NCBI RefSeq assembly: GCF_027214005.1
Contig: NZ_JAPWGY010000001.1
Coordinates: 682,001 to 746,000 of the forward strand
Origin: Kiloniella laminariae
GTDB taxonomy: Bacteria > Pseudomonadota > Alphaproteobacteria > Kiloniellales > Kiloniellaceae
Direction: 5' to 3'
DNA length: 64,000 bases
The notes under the pieces were generated by a model. That model did no database searches, had not been told where the DNA came from, and saw only the letters and a list, made by a program, of their open reading frames with translations. Shown in pieces: positions 17,452 through 26,312 of the stretch. A program made the position numbers and the translations under genes. Position 1 is the stretch's first letter. Each line of letters begins with the position of its first letter.

Positions 17452-17982
17452 ATGTCGGGACCAGAGAAATCCATCGTCGTTGTTGATTATGATCCGAAAT
17501 GGCCAGAGACTTTCTTTCACCTGAAGTTGCGGCTGGAAGCGTTGCTGGGCTGTACTGTGCAGGAGATTGTACATATCGGCAGCACGGCTATTCCCGGCCT
17601 TTGTGCCAAACCCAAGATTGATGTTGATGTCGTTCTGGGAGCAGAAAAACATATCCCGCAAGCGATCGACGTGATGAAAGCAGCGGGTTATAACTTCCAT
17701 GGCAACAAATATAACGATGGCATGTGGGCTTTTACCACGGGGCGTGGTTCCCGGGGAGAGCGGGTCTATCTCTGTGCGCCGGAAAATGCGACCCATGACA
17801 AGCGCCTGCTTTTTCGAGACTATCTGCGCGCCCATCCGGAAGAGGCGAGGCGTTATGGCCTGCTCAAACGCAAGCTGGCTTCGGAAACCTTACACGACTG
17901 GGACTATTATACCGGAGGCAAGGGAGCCTTTGTGACAGAGATTATTCACCGGGCAATGGCAGAGAGGGTAAAACCCGCGTAA
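17452..17982 (+). CDS. GrpB family protein (UPF0157), nucleotidyltransferase-like
   Basis: 176-residue cytoplasmic protein. The start at 17452 has a perfect AGGAGG. The family pattern is intact: VVVDYDPKWPETF near the N-terminus, EIVHIGSTAIPGLCAKPKID (the nucleotidyltransferase-like GS...DxD core, with VDVVLG after it), then FRDYLRAHPEEARRYGLLKR and YTGGKGAFVTEI. GrpB proteins resemble aminoglycoside-type nucleotidyltransferases; the substrate is not established. Monocistronic. Confidence 0.92.
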   Translation: MSGPEKSIVVVDYDPKWPETFFHLKLRLEALLGCTVQEIVHIGSTAIPGLCAKPKIDVDVVLGAEKHIPQAIDVMKAAGYNFHGNKYNDGMWAFTTGRGSRGERVYLCAPENATHDKRLLFRDYLRAHPEEARRYGLLKRKLASETLHDWDYYTGGKGAFVTEIIHRAMAERVKPA

Positions 17983-18052
17983 ACATTCGGAAGTTTTACA
18001 CCGGAGTAACCTGTTAGGGGTGGACAGCTGTTCTTCTTGTCCCTTGTCGGGT

Positions 18053-18595
18053 TTATGGCAATTCGTATCTGATCACTTCGGCGTTGTCGGGCATGCGGCC
18101 GATCATTTCCTGAAAGAACAGGCCGTGACCGACGATGGCCAGCGGGCGGGTCTTGCTTTCACGCAGAACCTGGTCAAAACGACGGACCCGCTGTTGAAAC
18201 ACCTCGAGCGGTTCATGCGCCACGCCATGCCGATTTTCCGGGCCGTCGTGCCACCAGCGATCGGGCAGGTGAGCAAAGTCGAGCTGGGGAAAGTCCTGTG
18301 CCAGGGCATCGCGATGCCGCCCGACATCGCAGGAATTGCACAGCATCTCGTGATGTCCGGCCTGTACGCCAATCGGAGCCTGCCCTTCAAAGATCCGCAA
18401 GGCGGTCTGGATCGCACGGGTCAGCGGCGAGGTGATGACCTGCCGGATGCCAAAGTCGCGCACGATCTCTTTTGCCCGGTCCGCCTGTGCCCGGCCCAGT
18501 TCGGTCAGCGGCGCATCATAGATCAGCGCATCAATGCCATCGCGGGCGACAGCATTAAATTCGGACTGGCCGTGACGGATAAGGTAGATCGGCAT
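18053..18595 (-). CDS. histidine phosphatase family protein
   Basis: 180-residue phosphatase of the histidine phosphatase (phosphoglycerate mutase-like) superfamily. The phosphohistidine motif is at the very start (IYLIRHGQSEFNAV, His at residue 7), with the conserved LTELGRAQADRA and TSPLTRAIQTALRI blocks. The second catalytic His is in AIVGHGLFFQEM near residue 160. The fold is complete and of normal length. Substrates range from sugar phosphates to phosphoproteins (SixA-like) and cannot be told here. It is convergent with the GrpB-like gene. Confidence 0.92.
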   Translation of the reverse strand: MPIYLIRHGQSEFNAVARDGIDALIYDAPLTELGRAQADRAKEIVRDFGIRQVITSPLTRAIQTALRIFEGQAPIGVQAGHHEMLCNSCDVGRHRDALAQDFPQLDFAHLPDRWWHDGPENRHGVAHEPLEVFQQRVRRFDQVLRESKTRPLAIVGHGLFFQEMIGRMPDNAEVIRYELP

Positions 18596-18776
18596 GGGAC
18601 GTTGTTCTGCTTTCTGATTGGGCGCTGTAATAACTAGCGGGGTGACTTATCGCTTTTACAACGATCTGTTCGCTCGGAAAAGGGAAACAGGAAGATCTTT
18701 GATATAGCCTGATAATAATGATTTTCCTGTTTCCGTTCTGAAGGAGAGAGTGTCGCCAGCGTCTATCTATCGCGAG

Positions 18777-19562
18777 CTATCTTTGGCGAGCTATCTCCCT
18801 CTGGACTTGATTCATGATCCTATCTTCAAAATATTGCGGAGTTTGTAGAAATTTATCGAGGGATTTATCAAGATTAGTGATGCTCTTGTCCCATAGATCT
18901 TTTGCTTTATCATTTGTTCTGTCCCAGCCTTGCTCGATAGTGGTCTCAAAACCTTTGGCAAAGTTATCAATCTGTTGTTTGGTTTTCACGAAATCGATGA
19001 TTGGGGTTTCATAGACATTACCATCTTTGTCAATTGCGAGATCATCAACGCCTGGGTGGGTTCCTTGATAAATTCTCCAATAGCCTTCATTCTCCGGCAT
19101 CGTGTTTGCTGGATCAAAGCCGAGTACCCGAAGCCCCAGGCTGGTGACAGAGTTACTATTAATGCCCTCATGGTCATATTCAAATTTTTGTTTATCAATC
19201 TTGCCTTTGAGTTGAATTAGATCCCGCCAACCTTCTCGGGCTTTTGTTCCTGTCATTAGGACGCGGCTCCCCCTTTGCTCAGGTGTCTGTCCTTTCCGGC
19301 TATCTATTGATTCTTGAATTGGCATAACATCAATGACGAGGAACACATCTTTAAAACCCGGACTTGAGGGGTATTGGTCATGGGTTGCAGAATAGGCCCA
19401 TTCCTTGCCATCTTCATCCCGATAGACGAAATAGGAATGCCCTTTCGGGAGATTAATGGAGTTAGTTAATTTTACCGGGCGGGTCTCTACCCGGAGTTCG
19501 GGTTCAAATTTGGGTTTTGAATTGCCGTAGAGTTTTTTTGCATGATCGACTGCCTGAACCAT
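18777..19562 (-). CDS. AT-rich orphan protein, possible papain-like fold
   Basis: 261-residue protein with no signal peptide and base use clearly more AT-rich than its neighbours, suggesting transfer. I do not recognise the family firmly. Residues about 40-60 read PKGHSYFVYRDEDGKEWAYS and residues about 130-150 read YDHEGINSNSVTSLGLRVLG. A His early and an NSNS motif later is a layout I associate with NlpC/papain-like domains in phage and toxin proteins; this is low-confidence inference. The C-terminal third is a charged helix (KQQIDNFAKGFETTIEQGWD) that may be a coiled coil. Confidence 0.65.
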   Translation of the reverse strand: MVQAVDHAKKLYGNSKPKFEPELRVETRPVKLTNSINLPKGHSYFVYRDEDGKEWAYSATHDQYPSSPGFKDVFLVIDVMPIQESIDSRKGQTPEQRGSRVLMTGTKAREGWRDLIQLKGKIDKQKFEYDHEGINSNSVTSLGLRVLGFDPANTMPENEGYWRIYQGTHPGVDDLAIDKDGNVYETPIIDFVKTKQQIDNFAKGFETTIEQGWDRTNDKAKDLWDKSITNLDKSLDKFLQTPQYFEDRIMNQVQREIARQR

Positions 19563-19773
19563 TTTGTTGTCCTTTTGTTCTTTGGAAAGAACAAGGATCA
19601 GGCGATAGACCCCGGGTTACAATTCATCACGTGATGGGATAAGTGCGGTGGCTTTCTATGACACAAAGTCGCGTGGCTGGCGGTTCAAATTTTCTGGCAG
19701 TCAGATCACTCGTCATCGACTTGATGGTTGTGGCACAAATATATTTTTGCGATCACTCACCCTCAAAGAAGGT

Positions 19774-20601
19774 CTAAAACGCTGCCCGGATCTTTTCGGC
19801 ACTGCCGTTCTGTTCCAGCTTGTCGAGGGCGTTTTGCAGTTCTGTCAGCAAAGCCGGGTCTGTGTTTTTGTTGCAGGCGACCCAGAGACCGATTTCGCGG
19901 ATGGCGAAAATCTCTTTGACCTGTTCATACTGCTCGCCCTTGAGGATCTGCTGGCCCGATATCCGTCCCGTGCCCCAGAGATCTATCCGGCCCGACAACA
20001 GCTTGCGGACGTTGGTTTCATCGTTGGCCGGGACGAGATCGAGTTTCGGGTGTCCGGATTTTTGCAGATGTTCGGTGAAACCCCAGCCGTCAACCAGACC
20101 GACATTGTAATCGAAGGTATCCTGAAGTCGGCTCAGCCTGATCTTGCTGTCTGCGCGGGCATAGAAAGACCAGGCATCACTTGCCAGAGGCCCGACCCAG
20201 AGAAAGAGATCCTCGCGTTCTTCGGTGCGCCAGGTTGAATAGATGCAGGTCTCTGGACGGTTCCGGGCCAGAAAATATCCCCGTTTCCAGGGCAGCAGGC
20301 GAATATCGAGCTTCAGGTCAATATCTTTTGCTGCAAGGCGCAGCAGTTCTGTGGCAACACCGGTAATCTCGCCTTCGGGCCCATACATGTTCAGCGGCGG
20401 ATATTCCTCTGTCACCAGACTAAGCTCTGCTGCCCGGGCGGTGCTGAGCGCGAGCAGAACTGACAACAGCAGCGCCATAAAGAGGCCGACCCACGGAGTA
20501 AAGATCCGGCCAAAGGGGCGGGCCTTCTGATCTGCTGAAACACTGTACAGACAGTCGGGGAGGCTGAAAGTAGCTGTTGGGGACCTGGGGGAAGGGGGCA
20601 T
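19774..20601 (-). CDS. periplasmic substrate-binding protein (SBP_bac_3 type), orphan
   Basis: 275-residue exported binding protein. A signal anchor (GLFMALLLSVLLALSTARA) ends near residue 58; the N-region is long, and an alternative start at 20478 would leave only the hydrophobic core. The mature part begins ELSLVTEEYPPLNMYGPEGE and has the LPWKRGYFLARNRPE motif plus LSGRIDLWGTG, matching orphan SBP_bac_3 proteins. It may sense or bind an amino-acid-like ligand. No transporter genes are adjacent. A strong inverted repeat lies upstream of it at 20641-20672. Confidence 0.87.
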   Translation of the reverse strand: MPPSPRSPTATFSLPDCLYSVSADQKARPFGRIFTPWVGLFMALLLSVLLALSTARAAELSLVTEEYPPLNMYGPEGEITGVATELLRLAAKDIDLKLDIRLLPWKRGYFLARNRPETCIYSTWRTEEREDLFLWVGPLASDAWSFYARADSKIRLSRLQDTFDYNVGLVDGWGFTEHLQKSGHPKLDLVPANDETNVRKLLSGRIDLWGTGRISGQQILKGEQYEQVKEIFAIREIGLWVACNKNTDPALLTELQNALDKLEQNGSAEKIRAAF

Positions 20602-20640
20602 TGAAACTCGGATGTTGCCTGTTGTCCGGGACGGGGGAAT

Positions 20641-20672
20641 CTTGCCTCATAGTTCCCTGTTTATGAGGCAAG
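20641..20672. promoter_or_regulatory. perfect 11-bp inverted repeat
   Basis: CTTGCCTCATA (20641-20651) pairs exactly with TATGAGGCAAG (20662-20672) around a 10-nt loop. No T-run follows on either strand, so it is not a classic terminator. It lies between two minus-strand genes, 40 bp upstream of the binding-protein start, and may be an operator or an RNA control hairpin. Confidence 0.65.
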
Positions 20673-20752
20673 TACAAGCAGAAGCTGCGGCGCCTGTCAG
20701 ATGTATAATCCGGGGGGCTGGCGGACAGCAGAGGATATCGGATAAAACCCTG

Positions 20753-21094
20753 TCAGCGAAGTGAAAATCCGGGAGAGAAGCTTTCCTGATAAGGCCTGAT
20801 AAAAGCCGCGAAGGGACTGGCGGGTTTCGTGGCGGATTGACGGGCGAGGAGCTCTTGGGCCCGGCGAATTTCACGGTCGGTTGTCAGCAGGTAGTTGCGG
20901 ATTTTCTGACACAGCGGCTGGTCATCACAGCTCTGATAGGCGCCAATGTGTGCTTTGTCATAGCCGTAAAGCTCTACCTCTCCAGCCAGCAGCGTGTCGT
21001 CTTCCAGTCCGATCGCCACCCGGACGTCGAATTCCGCTGCGACCCGCCCGCCACAGGCATAGGGAAAGGTAAGTTCCAGCCAGAGCTGCTGCAT
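20753..21094 (-). CDS. small protein under a phage-repressor-type operator, unknown
   Basis: 113-residue protein, ATG at 21094 preceded by GGAG at a good distance. The N-terminal half is strand-rich (QQLWLELTFPYACGGRVAAE) and the C-terminal half is a charged helix (KIRNYLLTTDREIRRAQELL). It has no signal peptide and no family I recognise. Its upstream region carries GTATCCATAATGGATAC at 21169-21185, almost the same site as the operators of the S24 repressor gene at 31373-32212, which suggests control by that repressor and a phage-linked or stress-linked role. Confidence 0.7.
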   Translation of the reverse strand: MQQLWLELTFPYACGGRVAAEFDVRVAIGLEDDTLLAGEVELYGYDKAHIGAYQSCDDQPLCQKIRNYLLTTDREIRRAQELLARQSATKPASPFAAFIRPYQESFSPGFSLR

Positions 21095-21168
21095 TTTGTT
21101 CTCCGCTCAATTGTGGGGATAAGGCAAATCCCACTGTAGCGTTCTCACAGAGGCGGGACAAAGTATCT

Positions 21169-21185
21169 GTATCCATAATGGATAC
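21169..21185. promoter_or_regulatory. 17-bp operator matching the S24 repressor sites
   Basis: GTATCCATAATGGATAC is a perfect 8-bp inverted repeat about a central A. It differs by one base per arm from GTGTCCATAATGGACAC at 32249-32265. It sits between the divergent genes 20753-21094 and 21274-22143, 75 bp from the first and 88 bp from the second. Confidence 0.8.
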
Positions 21186-21273
21186 TTTTGGCGATGTTGA
21201 AGATGGATTAAATTAATATTAATTATTTGTTTTTAAAAGAAATGGTCTTCTCTTGTTGGCAGTGACTTTTGAT

Positions 21274-22143
21274 ATGATACCTGTTTCCGTGATAAAGACT
21301 AAGCCGTTCGGGGGTGTTTTCCGCGGTGTTTTCCGGGACGTTTTCTCTGTATGTCTGTGGTCCGGGTGTCTGGGGATGGCTGCTCTGGCGACGGAAGCTG
21401 TTGCCCAAAGCAATAACACGATCCGTTATTGTTATAATGACTGGCCCCCCTATACCATGCAAACCGAAGGCGGGTATGAGATCAACGGCTCACAAAAAGC
21501 CCGATCCGGAGGAATCTCGGTCGAGGTGATGACCGAGGCTTCACACAGGGCGGGCTATGAGGCTGTTTTTGTTGAACTGCCTTGGAAACGTTGCCTGCAG
21601 TCTGTTCGCAATGGCGAGCTGGATGCGGTTCTGGATGCTGCACCCAGAGATGATTTTTTACAGGGACCTGCCTATAACAGCATCTATACCAATACCTTCT
21701 GGGTGTCTGACGACAGCCCGATCCATTCGCCTGATCTTGCGGCGATTGTGGCGAGAAAACCGAAGGCATTGATCGGGCTGGTCGATGGTTATGTCTATCC
21801 GGAAAACCTCCTGGCGGAAATCGAAGCGGCGGATCTCGAGATTGACTATGCGGTTGATGACCCGGCCAATCTCCACAAGCTGTCCCAGGGGCGGGTGAAC
21901 ATTGTTGTCGCCGATTTTGTATCGACCTTCTATTACAACTCTGTCCATCACCTGTCTCTTCGGGCGCTGCAGCCGGCACATTCCTTTGATCCGCTGTTTC
22001 CCTCTTTCCATCCGGGGCGGGTCAAGATGCAACGACGGGTGAACTCTGCGCTGGAGGAAATGACCCGCGACGGCAGCCTTGATTCGATCTATCAGGAGGC
22101 TATCGGCATATCTTTTTCAGGCCTTGGTCAGGATAATCCCTAG
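21274..22143 (+). CDS. periplasmic substrate-binding protein (SBP_bac_3 type), orphan
   Basis: 289-residue exported binding protein. The first ATG at 21274 is used; an upstream TTG at 21253 would add seven residues. Signal region FSVCLWSGCLGMAALATEAVAQ, then TIRYCYNDWPPYTMQTEGGY, VELPWKRCLQSVRNGELDAV and RDGSLDSIYQEAIG at the C-terminus. The PWKR motif and overall layout match the proteins at 4415 and 19774. No transport genes adjoin it. It shares its promoter region with the gene at 20753 and so may also be affected by the operator at 21169-21185. Confidence 0.88.
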   Translation: MIPVSVIKTKPFGGVFRGVFRDVFSVCLWSGCLGMAALATEAVAQSNNTIRYCYNDWPPYTMQTEGGYEINGSQKARSGGISVEVMTEASHRAGYEAVFVELPWKRCLQSVRNGELDAVLDAAPRDDFLQGPAYNSIYTNTFWVSDDSPIHSPDLAAIVARKPKALIGLVDGYVYPENLLAEIEAADLEIDYAVDDPANLHKLSQGRVNIVVADFVSTFYYNSVHHLSLRALQPAHSFDPLFPSFHPGRVKMQRRVNSALEEMTRDGSLDSIYQEAIGISFSGLGQDNP

Positions 22144-22294
22144 GTGGTTTAGGGGTGGTTCCTGTACAACCAACCGGGGATGGCAGCCGGATTAATTCTG
22201 AACCTTTTTTCCCTTGCCTCCGACAAACGCTGTAACGGCAGCAACGCTGTTGCCGCGATGTCATCAATCTATCATGTGAACGACGGGGATTATC

Positions 22295-23173
22295 ATGTTC
22301 AGGAAAACCGGGTCTGACAGTTCTGTCCAGGCGATCAAGACGCTGATTAAGAGCGAGATGGGGAGAATCGCTGGCGGTGCCATTCTAGCCATCACGGGAA
22401 TTTTTTCGGGGGCGGTTACCACGCCTGCACTTGCCTGTGAGGAAACCCTTGTCGTTGCCTATCAGGGCAGCGATGCAGGGAAACTGACCATTGCAGTCAA
22501 CGATGTTGTCCTGTTGCGGGACAATCCGGGCAGCTTTGCCAACTTTGTCGTGCCAAGCCTGCTTCTCGAAGGTGAAAACACCCTTCGGGTCCGGCTGGTG
22601 GCAGACGAGGCCGCAGCGGACACAGAGGGGCAACCAAGCGCAAAAGCCGAGGTTTTCAACGCCTGTCAGGGAACCTTTCCCGAAGCGCCCGGCCAGAACC
22701 CAGATGTGATCGGCGAGATCAGTCTGGATAAGGCGGGGGAGATGGTTATCCCCTTCAGGATCAGCGGTCTGCCTGCCTATGGCTATCTTTCAGCAGAACC
22801 AAGTGATGATGCGGGATTGCTCGAGGCGATTGCCCGGCTGCGCAAGGCCGCCAGTGACGGCGATATCGCGGAATATATGACCTATCTCACGCCTTTGAAA
22901 AATGATCTGGTGACGATTGAAGGCATGCCCGCCGATCTGCTTGAAGGAATGGCAAATGATCTGTTGGGCGGGGATTACAAAGTAAGCGACCCGGGCGAAT
23001 TGAGCCTGCACCCCGTTATCGGCGGACGGGCCTATCAGGTTGCCACTGCCGGGGGCGATGGCCCGTTGATCTTTGAACCCAAAGATCCGGGGAACCAGGA
23101 TCTGCTCGACAAACTGGCCCAGGCCGGGATCTGGATCAAAACCGATGCGGGCTGGAAAATCCTGCGCCATTAG
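22295..23173 (+). CDS. secreted protein of unknown function
   Basis: 292-residue protein with a long N-region and a signal peptide core (IAGGAILAITGIFSGAVTTP, cut near ALA-CE). Two parts can be seen: residues about 50-130 look like a beta sandwich (LTIAVNDVVLLRDNPGSFAN, LLLEGENTLRVRLVAD), and residues about 185-292 are a mixed domain ending IWIKTDAGWKILRH. The closing segment resembles the end of NTF2-like or DUF4440-like folds, but that is weak. Monocistronic and convergent with the family B array. Confidence 0.8.
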   Translation: MFRKTGSDSSVQAIKTLIKSEMGRIAGGAILAITGIFSGAVTTPALACEETLVVAYQGSDAGKLTIAVNDVVLLRDNPGSFANFVVPSLLLEGENTLRVRLVADEAAADTEGQPSAKAEVFNACQGTFPEAPGQNPDVIGEISLDKAGEMVIPFRISGLPAYGYLSAEPSDDAGLLEAIARLRKAASDGDIAEYMTYLTPLKNDLVTIEGMPADLLEGMANDLLGGDYKVSDPGELSLHPVIGGRAYQVATAGGDGPLIFEPKDPGNQDLLDKLAQAGIWIKTDAGWKILRH

Positions 23174-23282
23174 CGGCGATGGAAACCTGCCGTTCATACA
23201 CCTTGCAGGACCAGCCTGATCCTGCGGGGTGTTGTCTGTCGGTGGTCTGGATTACGGTGTTTCCTTGTTTTGGGGCGCAGCG

Positions 23283-24542
23283 CTATTCAAAACGCAGCAC
23301 CCCGGCGCTCTGTTCCTGTCTGTGTCGTCTGCCGGAAACCCAAAGCTGCGCCAGCCAGCCGAACAGTGCGCCAATCGGCAGGATCAGCAACAGCCAGTAG
23401 TTCAGCGTGAAGAAGAAGCTCAAATATTTATCCAGCGCACTTTGCAGGATAATGCTGTAAAAGATGCGGGTTTCCGCTTCGAATTCCGGGACATAATTGA
23501 TCGTGAGTGTCAGGCTGTTGAGAGCGGGAAACGTCCCATAGAGCAAAGTGGCAACCAAGGTCGTCAGGATACCGCCGATAATGGCTGCTTGTGGTTGCTG
23601 ATAACGGTCCTGCAGGAATGGCGGCAGGACCAGAAGGGCTGCAATCATGCCGCAAAGGGGAATGATTGGAACGCTTGTTGGATTCATAAAATTAAAACCA
23701 AGAATCTGTAGCAGACACAAGCCAGCTAAAAACAGGACAAACAACAGTATCTGCAGGAGAGACATCAGCCGATGGTAGCTGTGGTGACCCTTGTCAGAGC
23801 TGTTTTTGCGAATGGCGGTAAACCAGAGCAGGCCTGCGACAGGGAGAAGGGTCAGTATAATCATAAAAGGATAGTCTCCGGTGTCAAAATCCTTGATCCG
23901 GTAGAGCTCAGACTGGTTGGTGAGAAAATATATCAGCGGGAGCAGGAATAACCCGGCAAAAGCCCCGCAAAGGCCACTTGTCAAGATCGTTTCGTTATAG
24001 ATATTGATCTTTGCAGGAATCGGTTGAGTGGCTGTTTCCTTGATCTTCCAGAGCGAAATGGTGTGTTTCAGACGGTAGATAAGGGCATAACAGGGCAAGA
24101 CCAACAGCCAGAAGAGCGTACCTGCAGCAAGCGAAATGCCAGTAAGAACCATAAGATACCAGAGAGCCAGATTTATCTCTGATTGAAAACTTGAGAAATC
24201 TTGGTCAGAACTTCTCATGCCGGGTAGCCAGAGAGAGGACTCAGCGATGGCGAAAGCCAGATAGGCAAGAAAGCCGAACAGGACGGCGGTTTTCAGACAA
24301 CCCAGCAGCAGATAGAAGGCCCTGAATTTTTCCTGCGCGAAATAGGCCGGCAGGATCAGAAATCCGGCGATCAGTCCGCCCGGCAATCCGGCCATAAAGT
24401 GCAGGGAAAAATAATAGCCATCGGGGCGCTGCATATAGTTGGCCTGATCCTCAATATAGCTGGTCAGGATAACCGGCACGACGCAAAGCAACACGGTATA
24501 GGCCGCAACAATCAAACGTAGACGAAAGGTTGGGGTTGTCAC
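23283..24542 (-). CDS. family B modular membrane protein, two-module, gene 9 of array
   Basis: 419-residue polytopic membrane protein, last gene of the array. Two copies of the family module are visible: GGLIAGFLILPAYFAQEKFR (about 55-75), and CGMIAALLVLPPFLQDRYQQ near 305-325, the second followed by IIGGILTTLVATLLYG. It closes with the family's C-terminal motif LPIGALFGWLAQLWVSGRRH. About ten hydrophobic helices. Unknown function. The divergence from other copies is high, so recognition rests on module order rather than overall identity. Confidence 0.82.
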   Translation of the reverse strand: MTTPTFRLRLIVAAYTVLLCVVPVILTSYIEDQANYMQRPDGYYFSLHFMAGLPGGLIAGFLILPAYFAQEKFRAFYLLLGCLKTAVLFGFLAYLAFAIAESSLWLPGMRSSDQDFSSFQSEINLALWYLMVLTGISLAAGTLFWLLVLPCYALIYRLKHTISLWKIKETATQPIPAKINIYNETILTSGLCGAFAGLFLLPLIYFLTNQSELYRIKDFDTGDYPFMIILTLLPVAGLLWFTAIRKNSSDKGHHSYHRLMSLLQILLFVLFLAGLCLLQILGFNFMNPTSVPIIPLCGMIAALLVLPPFLQDRYQQPQAAIIGGILTTLVATLLYGTFPALNSLTLTINYVPEFEAETRIFYSIILQSALDKYLSFFFTLNYWLLLILPIGALFGWLAQLWVSGRRHRQEQSAGVLRFE

Positions 24543-24683
24543 GGGGGGGCTCCGGCTGATCAGTTGTTTGAGATATCAAAAACAGAAAGCTGGAAAAAGT
24601 CGAGGGATTTTATCGCTTTGATTGCGCAGGGGCGCAGCAGAGGGCTGGGTCAGCGGGGGTGGTTATTGATTTCGCGGGCCTGA

Positions 24684-25202
24684 TCAGCTCCAGTATTGGC
24701 TGCGGGATCCGGTGCCGTAGACCAGCTTGTTGACCAGCCAGCCCAGAGGCGCGCCGAGGGGAGCAAAGAGCAGGGCGTAGAGAGCCGGGGGGACCAGATT
24801 TTCACCGAGGGTGGAGAGAAATGCCTCGTTCATGTAGCCGCTTTCGAAGTGGGGCAGCAGCACCAGCTGGATCAGCAGCAGCAGGAAGGCCGCCAGACCA
24901 CAGGTCAGCACCCCGCCCCAGATTGCCCGGCCGGGTTTATAGGCGCGGGCCGAGGTGTAGGCAGGGAATACCAGAAATCCGGCAATAAAGCTGCCGGGAA
25001 CAACCCAGAGATCATCCAGCGAGAAGACAGCGAAGAAGGCCGCAATATCCGGCTGGCTCTGTCCTGCTGTCTGGCCCGTAACAAAGGCATCGCGCACCGC
25101 AAGCGTCAGTAACGCGTGCAGGCCGCTGTAGAGCAGGTAGCCGATGATGACGCAGTAGAACGCCAGAACAAGTCGGAGAAGCAGGGTCGGTGTCGATTTC
25201 AT
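24684..25202 (-). CDS. family B membrane protein, one-module, gene 8 of array
   Basis: 172-residue protein with four predicted helices (about 10-35, 66-83, 92-112 and 135-162). Module core: VVPGSFIAGFLVFPAYTSAR, then KPGRAIWGGVLTCGLAAFLL, and the terminal APLGAPLGWLVNKLVYGTGS. This is the cleanest single-module member and defines the unit: helix 1, an extracytoplasmic loop, helix 2 with GFxxxPxF, a short basic loop, helix 3 with GGxxT, and helix 4 running into a basic tail. Function unknown. Confidence 0.82.
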   Translation of the reverse strand: MKSTPTLLLRLVLAFYCVIIGYLLYSGLHALLTLAVRDAFVTGQTAGQSQPDIAAFFAVFSLDDLWVVPGSFIAGFLVFPAYTSARAYKPGRAIWGGVLTCGLAAFLLLLIQLVLLPHFESGYMNEAFLSTLGENLVPPALYALLFAPLGAPLGWLVNKLVYGTGSRSQYWS

Positions 25203-25263
25203 TCTGCTACAGAAGCAAATTATCCCCGATAAGTCGAGAAGTCTTTAGGATAAAAGGTTTTTT

Positions 25264-26166
25264 TTATTCTGTTTTCGCCAGTTGGCTCCGGTGACGGCGA
25301 TAGCGATAATAAACAAAGGGCAGACACAGCAGTCCGACGACAGGGCCGAGCGGCAGGGCAAGTTGCAGGACAAAGGGGATCGAGTAAAAACTTTCCCAAC
25401 TCGGCAGGGTCTGTTTGATCCCGGCGTAAAACAGCGAATGCAGGGCCAGAGCCGTCGCAAACAACATGCCCGCAGCAAGCGTGCTCAGCAGCCCGCCAGC
25501 AAAAACCGCAAAGGGGCGAAAGTCATGCCGGGAATGAAAACGGGCAAGAATGCTGTAACCGGATAAAAAACAGCAGCAGGCAAAAAGCAGGAAATAACCG
25601 GGGCCGTCTGCAAACAGGGGGAAAAACAGCAGGGCGAGAACGGCGGCAAAAAGCCCGCAAGCGGTTTTGTCTTTACCGGCTGTCGTGATCAGAGCCTGGC
25701 TTTCCGGCAGGTGACGGCGCATAAACAGATAAAACAATCCTGCGGCCAGAGACCCCGGAATAGCCCAGGCAAGCACCAGGGAAAGACTGTAGATCGGCAG
25801 GGCAACAAGCCTGAACTGTTCGAAGTCTTCGGGGGATCTCAGCAGACGATATCCGGCAAAGAGGTACAGCACGGCTGCTGTGATCATGCCACCGCCAAAC
25901 AGGGCTCGCGCCAGATTGTGCTGCGGGGTGTCAAGGAAACGGGGCAAGAGCCAGAACCCACAGAGGAAGAGGATGAGGAAGAGGGTGGGGATCAGGCCCG
26001 GGATCACGAGATGGTCTTGATCGAGCAAAGTATAAGGCACTTGCGGGTCTTTGCGGAAGATGCCGTAGACAAAACTTCCCCCCAGACGGTAAAGCAAAAA
26101 GCCGACCAGCGTGACATAGAGCGCTGAAAGCAGCGGCAGATACAGAGGGTGTCCCGGTTTTATCAT
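25264..26166 (-). CDS. family B membrane protein, two-module, gene 7 of array
   Basis: 300-residue polytopic membrane protein with two modules. Module 1: LILFLCGFWLLPRFLDTPQH, then NLARALFGGGMITAAVLYLF. Module 2: CCFLSGYSILARFHSRHDFR, then PFAVFAGGLLSTLAAGMLFA, and the terminal LPLGPVVGLLCLPFVYYRYR with a basic tail. About eight helices. Exact doubling of the single-module plan suggests internal duplication or fusion of adjacent genes. Function unknown. Confidence 0.82.
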   Translation of the reverse strand: MIKPGHPLYLPLLSALYVTLVGFLLYRLGGSFVYGIFRKDPQVPYTLLDQDHLVIPGLIPTLFLILFLCGFWLLPRFLDTPQHNLARALFGGGMITAAVLYLFAGYRLLRSPEDFEQFRLVALPIYSLSLVLAWAIPGSLAAGLFYLFMRRHLPESQALITTAGKDKTACGLFAAVLALLFFPLFADGPGYFLLFACCCFLSGYSILARFHSRHDFRPFAVFAGGLLSTLAAGMLFATALALHSLFYAGIKQTLPSWESFYSIPFVLQLALPLGPVVGLLCLPFVYYRYRRHRSQLAKTE

Positions 26167-26312
26167 GGTTTAATGGCTCCGATGTGGGGGCAAGTGATCC
26201 TGCCCTTGCAAAAGGGTTTTATCGGAAGGCGAAGTGTTTTTAGTCTCACCGTATTGTTTATGCATTGTTTTTGCGGGATTTATTTTTGGCGGCTGATCTT
26301 TTTGTCCTCTCC

